Counted from the first letter of the stretch, positions 1 to 4,945 are shown. The stretch: DNA of 6,457 nucleotides from Acetatifactor sp. (GCA_024699575.1 JAILPF010000218.1:1-6457); one strand, 5' to 3'. Program-made: numbers and translations. Notes: generated by a model from the sequence alone, not told the origin.

Positions 1-17
1 TGGAAAAAAGCAAGTTT

Positions 18-46
18 TTGTAGATTTTTCAAAGTTATGCTATAAT
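18..46 (+). promoter_or_regulatory. Extended -10 promoter of the capA-family gene
   Basis: A perfect TATAAT lies at 41-46 and is preceded by TG at 38-39, giving the extended -10 form TGnTATAAT. A weak -35 match, TTGTAG (18-23), sits at the ideal 17-base spacing. Extended -10 promoters tolerate poor -35 boxes, so this is a convincing housekeeping-sigma promoter. The expected transcription start, about seven bases after the -10, is 52-54, which is the ATG of the following gene. An additional promoter upstream of the window cannot be excluded. Confidence 0.75.
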
Positions 47-52
47 CAATTT

Positions 53-1360
53 ATGAAAAAACTAAGCATATATATTCTAATTTTATTGATTGTCATATTG
101 TTGCCCGGAATTGCTGTCGGAGAAAGCACCGAACAGATTAACACCGGATGGGAAACACAAAATCAGGCAATGCTCGAGGTTGCATCCCCGGAGGAAGCGG
201 TTGAGCCGGAGCCGGAACCTGAACCGGAACCGGTAGAGATTCACCTGATGGCTGTTGGCGATAATCTGCTTCACATGGGGCTTGTCAGAAGTGGGCAACA
301 GGAGGATGGTTCCTATAACTTTGATTATGAGTTTGAGGATATCGCACCCTTTCTGGAAATTGCAGACATTGCCATCATCAATCAGGAAACTCCTCTCGCC
401 GGCAATGAGCGTGGTTTTTCCGGCTTTCCCAGATTCAATTCTCCCACCGAAGTTGGTGATGCCATTGTAAAAGCCGGATTTAATGTAGTACTCGGTGCCA
501 CCAATCACGCCTATGACCAGGGAGCCAAGGGGTTGATAGCCTATGCGGATTTCTTCCGTGATAACTATCCGGACGTGCTGATGTGTGGTATACATGGCAC
601 AGCTTCCCCTGATGAAGACGGCTCAAATGGCGCTCAGTCTCCTGTGGAACAAGGCAGAGTCAAGCTTTTGGAAATAGAAGGTTATACCTTTGCTTTTCTA
701 AATTATACTTACGGGCCCAATATCGAATCTTTCCCCAGGGAGCTGGAAGGGCATCTTGATATGCTTTGTCCGTATAATCCAAGTAGTCGTATTCTGGACT
801 TTACCTCGCTCAATCCCCAGGTACTTGAGGATATTGCAGAAGCGGACAGGCTGGCAGACGTTGTCGTGGTCTGCCCTCACTGGGGCACGGAATATACACC
901 AACCCCCAGCAAATATCAGAAAGAATGGGCTGTACAGATGACGGATGCCGGTGCCGATATCATCATCGGTGCACATCCTCATGTGGTTCAGCCGGTAGAA
1001 CAGATAACGACGGGAAACGGCAATTCCTCTCTCTGCTATTACTCTCTTGGGAATTATGTTTCCACCCAGAAAGTACGCAGAAGTATGCTGGAGGCAATGG
1101 CATGGGTCACCTTCCGCGATGAAGGTGACGGACTTTATTTAGATTATGCACAGAGCGGCGCTTTGGGAATGATTAATCAGTACAAGGACGGGCCTCTTCG
1201 CTTTGAACATATTTATTTTCTGGAGGATTACACAGACGAGCTTGCAGCCTCACACGGAATTACCTCCTGGGGTGAGGGGAGACTGAATGTAGAAGATTTA
1301 AACACATGGGCTGAGGAACTTTTCGGAGATATGCAGTTAAAGAAAGAGGATATACAATAA
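53..1360 (+). CDS. CapA family secreted protein (PGA_cap, metallophosphatase-like fold)
   Basis: The 435-residue protein is exported or membrane-anchored. It begins with a signal-type segment (two lysines, then a hydrophobic stretch at residues 5-21), followed by an acidic linker and a glutamate-proline run (51-60). The PGA_cap domain covers about 63-345. Its family landmarks are VGDNLLH (68-74), NQETPLAG (110-117), NHAYDQG (151-157), PHWGTEY (275-281), GAHPHVVQ (306-313) and YSLGNYV (330-336); the Asp, Asn and His residues are the likely metal-site ligands of this calcineurin-like fold. The family is named after CapA of poly-gamma-glutamate capsule synthesis, but there is no capB or capC here, so the substrate is unknown and the capsule role should not be assumed. 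The ATG at 53 is chosen because it alone keeps the lysines of the signal peptide; the next in-frame ATG is codon 40. No Shine-Dalgarno sequence precedes it. The gene is monocistronic within the window and converges on the sigma operon. Confidence 0.9.
   Translation: MKKLSIYILILLIVILLPGIAVGESTEQINTGWETQNQAMLEVASPEEAVEPEPEPEPEPVEIHLMAVGDNLLHMGLVRSGQQEDGSYNFDYEFEDIAPFLEIADIAIINQETPLAGNERGFSGFPRFNSPTEVGDAIVKAGFNVVLGATNHAYDQGAKGLIAYADFFRDNYPDVLMCGIHGTASPDEDGSNGAQSPVEQGRVKLLEIEGYTFAFLNYTYGPNIESFPRELEGHLDMLCPYNPSSRILDFTSLNPQVLEDIAEADRLADVVVVCPHWGTEYTPTPSKYQKEWAVQMTDAGADIIIGAHPHVVQPVEQITTGNGNSSLCYYSLGNYVSTQKVRRSMLEAMAWVTFRDEGDGLYLDYAQSGALGMINQYKDGPLRFEHIYFLEDYTDELAASHGITSWGEGRLNVEDLNTWAEELFGDMQLKKEDIQ
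203..232 (+). repeat. Short in-frame hexamer repeat encoding (Glu-Pro)5
   Basis: Five consecutive copies of a GAR-CCN hexamer encode residues 51-60 of the CapA-family protein. The copies differ at third codon positions. The repeat lies between the signal segment and the enzymatic domain and probably forms a stiff extended spacer that holds the domain away from the membrane. Copy-number change in units of six bases would keep the frame. Confidence 0.8.
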
Positions 1361-1378
1361 GTGAACACACTTATTGTA
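1353..1378. terminator. Palindromic bidirectional terminator holding both stop codons
   Basis: TACAATAAGTG (1353-1363) and CACTTATTGTA (1368-1378) form a perfect 11-bp stem with a 4-base loop (AACA). The plus-strand gene stops at TAA 1358-1360 inside the left arm, and the minus-strand gene stops at TAA 1373-1371 inside the right arm. It lies exactly between two convergent genes. The following sequence is pyrimidine-rich in both directions (CATTCTCTTTTC on plus, TATCCTCTTTCTTT on minus) rather than a clean U-tract. The stem is AT-rich, so termination efficiency is uncertain. Confidence 0.65.
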
Positions 1379-2069
1379 CATTCTCTTTTCTGGAATAGTC
1401 GCAATTACTGCGACTGTTTGGATAGAAATAAAGATTATATCCTTCCGACAAATCCATTCCCGAACCTCTCTCTGACGTCAAAGTATCATCAAAATCAACC
1501 GGTAAATATTCCTTGGGAATCGCTCTCATTTCATCCTCTTTATTGTAAAAAGCAGTGTAAATATAAGCAATCGTGTTGTTTCCCGGAAGGATTGCATATT
1601 CATAAGCAAAGTCGCTATGATCTATCGCCATGTATACCGGATATTGAAAGCGCCCTTCCTCATCTTGAATCAATGTTTTGGTTCCCTTGGGATACACCTT
1701 TTTTGTCGTAGACAATCTCTCTACTTCAGCACGGTAGTCTTCCTCATCATACTCACAGTATAGATACCCCTCGCAGGTAGGTTCATCCCATGTATCCTGA
1801 TATGAAAAATAGAAGGTTGGCTCCTTTCCGTCAGAGAATGCACTCATTGGAATACTGTCCGGGAAGCACATCAAGCCTGCATGAAGTCCACCCGTTTCGC
1901 ACAAAACATATTTTCCCAGAATCTCCTCGTAATGCTCCGCCCCTCTTGTTTTCTTTGGAGGACCTCCCGTAAAAAACCAGACTAGCAACATATACAGGAT
2001 TGCTATTAAGGTGATACCTCCGATAATCACTCCAAATATGGTGCCTATAATTACTCTCTTCGCCTTCAA
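1371..2069 (-). CDS. Hypothetical membrane-anchored protein, last gene of sigma operon
   Basis: I do not recognise this 232-residue protein. A basic N-terminus (MKAKR) is followed by one transmembrane segment at about 7-33 and a soluble part from 34 to 232. By the positive-inside rule that part should be extracytoplasmic. It is rich in Tyr, Asp and Glu and has five cysteines (57, 68, 99, 105, 223) that could form disulfides or bind metal. The start codon is TTG: an in-frame TAA lies directly upstream, and AGGGGG (2077-2082) sits 7 bases away. The gene is 11 bases from the preceding zinc-finger gene, whose TAG stop overlaps this ribosome binding site, so the genes are probably translationally coupled. 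As the only operon member with a sizeable external domain, it may be the sensor or an effector of the sigma switch; that role is inference. Its 3' end shares the palindrome with capA. Confidence 0.75.
   Translation of the reverse strand: MKAKRVIIGTIFGVIIGGITLIAILYMLLVWFFTGGPPKKTRGAEHYEEILGKYVLCETGGLHAGLMCFPDSIPMSAFSDGKEPTFYFSYQDTWDEPTCEGYLYCEYDEEDYRAEVERLSTTKKVYPKGTKTLIQDEEGRFQYPVYMAIDHSDFAYEYAILPGNNTIAYIYTAFYNKEDEMRAIPKEYLPVDFDDTLTSERGSGMDLSEGYNLYFYPNSRSNCDYSRKENVQ
1393..1419 (+). other. Second hairpin downstream of capA, inside the convergent gene
   Basis: AGTCGCA (1397-1403) and TGCGACT (1409-1415) form a perfect 7-bp stem with a 5-base loop. In plus-strand RNA it extends to 11 pairs (1393-1403 with 1409-1419) through two A-U and two G-U pairs. 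On the minus strand the G-U positions become A-C mismatches, so the structure is stronger in a capA read-through transcript. It lies 14 bases after the stop-codon palindrome. It has no U-tract, so it may protect the 3' end rather than terminate, or may be coincidental coding sequence. Confidence 0.4.
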
Positions 2070-2076
2070 TTAAATA

Positions 2077-2083
2077 CCCCCTA
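2077..2083 (-). promoter_or_regulatory. Ribosome binding site overlapping a TAG stop (TAGGGGG)
   Basis: On the minus strand the stop of the second zinc-finger gene is the first three bases of TAGGGGG. The AGGGGG element lies 7 bases before the TTG start at 2069. This spacing decides for the TTG start and implies translational coupling. Confidence 0.65.
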
Positions 2084-2383
2084 AAATATCATCAAAATGC
2101 AAAACCACAGAGCAACCACTGCAAATGGAAACAAAAATCCGATGATTAAGCCAATGATGTAATGCTTGACACTTTTGAGCTTCTCCTTAAAACGAGCTCC
2201 TCTGTTAAACTCTGACAGCCGTTCTCTTTCACGTTCATCAATAATTGCTTGTTCCACATCCCTACACTTCTTACAGTGCTCAAGATGTTCCTCCACCTTC
2301 CTCTTCACAGACTCGGATAGCAGACCATCCAGATAGGATGGCAGGAGGTCACAGACAATGCCACAGGTTATTTTTTCCATCAT
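2081..2383 (-). CDS. Putative zf-HC2 anti-sigma factor, second tandem copy
   Basis: This 100-residue protein has a cytoplasmic zinc-binding anti-sigma (ZAS/zf-HC2) domain followed by one C-terminal transmembrane helix. The expected zinc ligands are C7 and the H33-x3-C37-x2-C40 motif; an extra cysteine is at 11. The DLLPSYLDG segment (12-20) is the conserved helix of this family. A charged stretch (44-74) leads to the membrane helix at about 75-100, which ends the protein, so there is no external sensor domain. It aligns without gaps with its upstream neighbour over the first 40 residues, with the same ligand positions, so the two are tandem paralogues. Two adjacent ATGs are possible (2383 or 2380); AGGAGG at 2389-2394 is 5 or 8 bases away, so the second may be preferred. 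It probably holds an ECF sigma factor inactive at the membrane; whether it targets the neighbouring sigma or another is unknown. Confidence 0.85.
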   Translation of the reverse strand: MMEKITCGIVCDLLPSYLDGLLSESVKRKVEEHLEHCKKCRDVEQAIIDERERERLSEFNRGARFKEKLKSVKHYIIGLIIGFLFPFAVVALWFCILMIF

Positions 2384-2388
2384 TCTTC

Positions 2389-2395
2389 CCTCCTA
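2389..2395 (-). promoter_or_regulatory. Ribosome binding site overlapping a TAG stop (TAGGAGG)
   Basis: The TAG stop of the first zinc-finger gene (2395-2393) is part of TAGGAGG on the minus strand. This strong Shine-Dalgarno sequence serves the second zinc-finger gene, and the arrangement indicates translational coupling. The next junction in the operon has the same design. Confidence 0.75.
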
Positions 2396-2692
2396 GAAGC
2401 CATAGACAAAAATATGTCCGAACGCATACAAAAACATTATTACAACAATCAGATAAGCAATGACAAACAGTGTTAGCTTTCCGACAGCGTGAAGGCGTCT
2501 TCTTCGTTTCGGTCTATGCACTTTCATTATGTCCGCCGGCAATTCCTCCCTCATCAGCTCACAAATTGCTCTACACTCTTCACACGTTTCCAAATGATTT
2601 TGCAGAAAATGATTGCTTTCATCGCACGTTGCCCCTTCCAGATAGATAGGAAGCAAATCTCTTGTCAAATCACATTCAAACTTATTGTCCAT
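2393..2692 (-). CDS. Putative zf-HC2 anti-sigma factor, first tandem copy
   Basis: This 99-residue protein has an N-terminal zf-HC2 domain: C7, the RDLLPIYLEG helix (11-20) and H33-x3-C37-x2-C40, the zinc-ligand arrangement of ZAS anti-sigma factors. A basic patch PKRRRR (61-66) comes before one transmembrane helix at about 73-95, and only a few residues follow. It therefore lacks the external sensor domain of classical membrane anti-sigma factors. The gene overlaps the end of the sigma factor gene by 11 bases, and its GAGG (2700-2703) lies 7 bases before the ATG, inside the sigma coding region. That tight coupling is typical of a sigma/anti-sigma pair and makes this copy the most likely partner of the upstream sigma factor. 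Zinc-dependent or redox-sensitive release of the sigma factor is known for some ZAS proteins, but nothing here shows the signal. Confidence 0.88.
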   Translation of the reverse strand: MDNKFECDLTRDLLPIYLEGATCDESNHFLQNHLETCEECRAICELMREELPADIMKVHRPKRRRRLHAVGKLTLFVIAYLIVVIMFLYAFGHIFVYGF

Positions 2693-3179
2693 CCTGCTTC
2701 CTCATCTCCTTTCCGACAATTTCCTTGCCACGATAAAAAGTTACCCTTGCCCAGTTCTCCGTCTTTCCCAAAAGCTCACCAATCTGTCTGAAGGAAAGCT
2801 CACCCACAATCCGATACAGAATTACATCCCGCATAGCCGGTTCCAGCTTCTCTATGGATCTGTAAAGGATGGAGCGTTCCTCCCGGGCAAGATAAGCTTC
2901 TTCAATCAGTTCCGCCGCTGACAGTTCACCTGCTGCATCCATCGATACATCATGAAAATGCGATTTTTTCGACAAATACTGGTAAAAGCTATATTTGGCA
3001 ATCTGACAGAGCCAGGTTGACATCTTGGCTTCGCCCCGAAAGGTTTTGATGCGTTGAATTGCCCTTAGAAATGTTTCCTGCGTCAAATCCTCCGCAAGGT
3101 CTCTTTCTCCTCCGGTCAAAGTCATCAAGTATCCGAAAACCAACGGATAATACTCTTCGCACATCTTCTTAAGGTGCAA
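2682..3179 (-). CDS. ECF-type RNA polymerase sigma factor
   Basis: This 165-residue sigma-70 family protein has only regions 2 and 4, as expected of extracytoplasmic-function sigma factors. Region 2 spans about 6-73, with the conserved DLTQETFLRA (31-40) and the STWLCQIAKY segment (54-63) that helps open the -10. Region 4 spans about 103-157, with a helix-turn-helix at 129-155 (SFRQIGELLG to the YRGK end) that should read the -35. The start is TTG: it is the first start-type codon after an in-frame TGA, and AAGGGGG (3189-3195) is 9 bases upstream. The first ATG, at 3164 (MCEEYY), lacks a well-placed ribosome binding site but would still leave a complete region 2. The stop lies inside the first anti-sigma gene. 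An ECF-like promoter upstream suggests autoregulation. The regulon is unknown. Confidence 0.92.
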   Translation of the reverse strand: MHLKKMCEEYYPLVFGYLMTLTGGERDLAEDLTQETFLRAIQRIKTFRGEAKMSTWLCQIAKYSFYQYLSKKSHFHDVSMDAAGELSAAELIEEAYLAREERSILYRSIEKLEPAMRDVILYRIVGELSFRQIGELLGKTENWARVTFYRGKEIVGKEMRKQDGQ

Positions 3180-3183
3180 TTCC

Positions 3184-3201
3184 TCACACCCCCTTCCTCA
3201 T
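3184..3201 (-). other. Possible five-codon leader ORF before the sigma gene
   Basis: In the minus-strand leader an ATG at 3201 opens a short frame (Met-Arg-Lys-Gly-Val) ending at TGA 3186-3184, just before the TTG start. Its codons cover the AAGGGGG ribosome binding site of the sigma gene. There is no Shine-Dalgarno sequence for the mini-ORF itself, so translation is doubtful. If translated, it would interfere with or couple to sigma synthesis. Confidence 0.2.
3189..3195 (-). promoter_or_regulatory. Ribosome binding site deciding the TTG start (AAGGGGG)
   Basis: AAGGGGG on the minus strand lies 9 bases before the TTG at 3179. A nearer GAGGAA is too close to the TTG and too far from the internal ATG at 3164. 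The spacing therefore favours the TTG start of the sigma factor. Confidence 0.55.
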
Positions 3202-3222
3202 GTTGTTTGTCTTATACTGATT

Positions 3223-3249
3223 AGTCCGAGTTCAACGCATTTCGTTACA
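3223..3249 (-). promoter_or_regulatory. ECF-type promoter candidate for the four-gene sigma operon
   Basis: On the minus strand TGTAAC (3249-3244) is followed after 15 bases by CGGACT (3228-3223). TGTAAC matches the AAC-type -35 of many ECF promoters. CGGACT resembles the CG-containing -10 group (CGTC, CGAC, CGTA), although the spacer is one or two bases short unless the -10 is read as GGAC. It leaves an untranslated leader of roughly 35-40 bases before the TTG start. A TATAAG at 3214-3209 has no convincing -35 at the right distance. Autoregulation is inferred. Confidence 0.5.
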
Positions 3250-3263
3250 GACTTTTTTCCTTT

Positions 3264-4403
3264 TTATTGAATTTGCTCACCGCTTAAATCCACATCATCA
3301 TATGCACCGGCCTCATAGGTCAAAAATTCATGTAAATCACCGGTTTGCGGATTTACCACAATGCGGTATCTGTTTTCCTCACTATCTGTAAGAACCAGAT
3401 AATGCCTTCCATAAATTTCAGCCTTAGTGATTTCTGTATGAATTCCCATGTTTTCTGTCATCAAAACAGGAATTTGCTCTGCTGCCTTAATGATTGCCTG
3501 TCTATACTGTTCCTCAGAGTAATCCTCATCATCTGCTGATGCATTACCCAGTAAGGCATGCCTGTAACGAAGCACCGTCAATTTATCGGGGGTACTGTCC
3601 TCTGTGAAGAAAATGGAATATTTGTCAGTATCACTTTCTGCAGTGACCCACATTTTCGCATTCTCTTCACCATACAAAACAAACTCCCAAGAAAGCGCCG
3701 ACAAGTCAAAATCACCGCCTGATGCACGCTGAATCAGTTCCTCTGCAAAAAACTGTAGTCTTTCTTCGTCCGATTGGGGAATCTTGTGTTTATATTCTGC
3801 CATAAAATCCTCAGCCCGTTGCAATGCATCTTCCTCTGTCAGCACGTCTTCATCCTGTTCGACTACTTTTGCAAGACTGTAATTGCCCTTTTCCCACACA
3901 TCAATCACCTGAAGCAATTCTTCATCAGTCAGTGTTCTGTCCGGAAGATAAAAAATCATATCCGTATAATCGTAGACAGGCATTTTTATTTCGCCGGTCT
4001 CAACTGACATTCCATTTACACATTCCATGCTTTCTTCCGGGAAACGTAACCCTTGTTGATACGCTTCTTTCAGTGCATCGAGCCTTGCCCTCTCCTCCTG
4101 AGTGAGTGTTCTGGAAAAAGAGTCTGCCTCCTTTGTTCCGCTCTGAATCTGAGTATACCTGTCCTCAAGTTCTTCCACACTCATTCTGCTCATATACTCC
4201 TGATACGCACTGACAGCTGCATATGCGGTTACCGATGTCAAAAGCATTCCGCCAACAATACATGCCGCTGCGATCTGCTTTGAATATAAAAAGACTTTAT
4301 TCGTGGTTCTCTTCCCGCGCATACATTTCTCTAAAATATCCTGTTTCGCATCTTCCTGCAACTCAATATTATCCATAATTTTCACAAATTGTTTTCTGTC
4401 CAT
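3264..4403 (-). CDS. Putative membrane anti-sigma factor with large external domain, no zinc finger
   Basis: This 379-residue protein has a short cytoplasmic part (1-42, charged and helical), one transmembrane segment (43-65) and a large extracytoplasmic part (66-379). The gene starts 2 bases after the stop of the ECF sigma gene, the standard place for a cognate anti-sigma factor. Its cytoplasmic segment is too short for a classical anti-sigma domain and has only one cysteine, so it does not bind zinc in the zf-HC2 manner. The external part has three LT(Q/D/E)E(E/D) helix starts. It ends in a stretch reading RYRIVVNPQTGDL (345-357), which recalls PepSY-like strands; that resemblance is weak. 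The frame is open up to 4529, but that start would overlap the sigma gene by 124 bases. ATG 4403 is preferred; ATG 4415 (10-base overlap) is possible. No start has a good ribosome binding site, so re-initiation after the sigma stop is likely. No terminator follows it. Confidence 0.75.
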   Translation of the reverse strand: MDRKQFVKIMDNIELQEDAKQDILEKCMRGKRTTNKVFLYSKQIAAACIVGGMLLTSVTAYAAVSAYQEYMSRMSVEELEDRYTQIQSGTKEADSFSRTLTQEERARLDALKEAYQQGLRFPEESMECVNGMSVETGEIKMPVYDYTDMIFYLPDRTLTDEELLQVIDVWEKGNYSLAKVVEQDEDVLTEEDALQRAEDFMAEYKHKIPQSDEERLQFFAEELIQRASGGDFDLSALSWEFVLYGEENAKMWVTAESDTDKYSIFFTEDSTPDKLTVLRYRHALLGNASADDEDYSEEQYRQAIIKAAEQIPVLMTENMGIHTEITKAEIYGRHYLVLTDSEENRYRIVVNPQTGDLHEFLTYEAGAYDDVDLSGEQIQ

Positions 4404-4405
4404 CG

Positions 4406-4891
4406 TTAGCACCATGCCCTTTCTGCATCCAGAATCTGTTTCAGCATCAATCGTCCGCGCTCCAATCTCTTTTTGACTGCTTCCTCCGATATCCCCAAAA
4501 TCGCAGCAATCTCTTTTACCGACAGACACTCATAGTAGTGAAGATAGATGACCTGTTTATATTTTTCTTTCAGGGAAAAAACTTTTACAACCAGTTCCTC
4601 TTCCTTTAGGCTACCCGGTGCCTCCATAATTTCACTCAATGCATCGAGATTCACATATTGATTCCTTTTCCGAAATCTGAGCATGTCTTTGCAGAGATTA
4701 TTGGCAACCTTCAATATCCATGCTTTCTCATGTTCACAAGTCTGGAAATGAGGTGCTTTCTGCATGTACCTGATTAAGGTCTCCTGCAAAACATCCTGCG
4801 CGTCCTGTTCATTCTGTAACAGATAAAAACTCATTCGATACACAGAGTTGCCATATCGTTCCATAACTCTGCTTAGTTCTTCACTCGTCAC
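4406..4891 (-). CDS. ECF-type RNA polymerase sigma factor
   Basis: This 161-residue sigma-70 family protein has two sigma regions. Region 2 (about 10-78) includes AQDVLQETLIRYM (31-43) and EKAWILKVANNLCKDMLR (55-72), the core-binding and -10-recognition helices. Region 4 (about 98-154) has a helix-turn-helix at 124-147 (SVKEIAAILGISEEAVKKRL). It is complete and of normal ECF length. The start is GTG, chosen because GGGAGGT (4901-4907) lies 9-10 bases upstream; the next candidate, ATG codon 10, would cut into region 2. It differs clearly from the other ECF sigma factor in this window, so it is a separate switch and not a recent duplicate. It is followed by the putative anti-sigma factor at a 2-base gap and preceded by an ECF-like promoter, consistent with autoregulated expression and envelope-stress sensing. 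The target regulon is unknown. Confidence 0.92.
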   Translation of the reverse strand: MTSEELSRVMERYGNSVYRMSFYLLQNEQDAQDVLQETLIRYMQKAPHFQTCEHEKAWILKVANNLCKDMLRFRKRNQYVNLDALSEIMEAPGSLKEEELVVKVFSLKEKYKQVIYLHYYECLSVKEIAAILGISEEAVKKRLERGRLMLKQILDAERAWC

Positions 4892-4900
4892 TGGCTTGTT

Positions 4901-4907
4901 ACCTCCC
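4901..4907 (-). promoter_or_regulatory. Ribosome binding site deciding the GTG start (GGGAGGT)
   Basis: GGGAGGT on the minus strand ends 9 bases before the GTG at 4891. It is the strongest Shine-Dalgarno match in this intergenic region and fixes the start of the 161-residue sigma factor. Confidence 0.7.
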
Positions 4908-4918
4908 GGTCTGTATTT

Positions 4919-4945
4919 TACGGCGCCTGTAAGAAAACACTTACA
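4919..4945 (-). promoter_or_regulatory. ECF-type promoter candidate for the sigma/anti-sigma pair
   Basis: On the minus strand TGTAAG (4945-4940) is separated by 17 bases from CGTA (4922-4919). This matches the general ECF pattern of an AAC-type -35 and a CGTA/CGTC-type -10 at 16-17 bases. The transcript would start about 20-25 bases before the GTG, just upstream of the ribosome binding site. The overlapping TAAAAT could instead be a housekeeping -10, but no good -35 is present at 17 bases from it. Confidence 0.55.
4928..4945. repeat. Inverted repeat TGTAAG-N6-CTTACA over the promoter
   Basis: Perfect 6-bp arms (4928-4933 and 4940-4945) flank a 6-base centre. One arm is the -35 element of the putative ECF promoter, and the other falls in its spacer. 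It could be an operator for a dimeric regulator or a divergent pair of -35-like elements. Short palindromes of this size also occur by chance. Confidence 0.4.

Noticed and set aside
83..595. Minus-strand open frame of 170 codons antisense to capA
   Set aside because: It lies wholly within the well-supported CapA-family gene, has no ribosome binding site, and its Arg-Phe repeat is just the reverse of the Glu-Pro repeat.
1361..1711. Plus-strand frame of 116 codons starting right after the capA stop
   Set aside because: It is antisense to the membrane-anchored protein gene, its start is a GTG inside the terminator hairpin, and the protein looks like random composition with no domain.
3209..3239. 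Housekeeping-type promoter with TATAAG and TTGAAC before the second sigma gene
   Set aside because: The two elements are only 13 bases apart, too close for a sigma-70 type promoter; the ECF-like pair fits better.
4404..4529. N-terminal extension of the membrane anti-sigma candidate up to an ATG at 4529
   Set aside because: It would overlap the sigma gene by 124 bases, lacks a ribosome binding site, and places 42 unrelated residues before the natural MDRKQF start.
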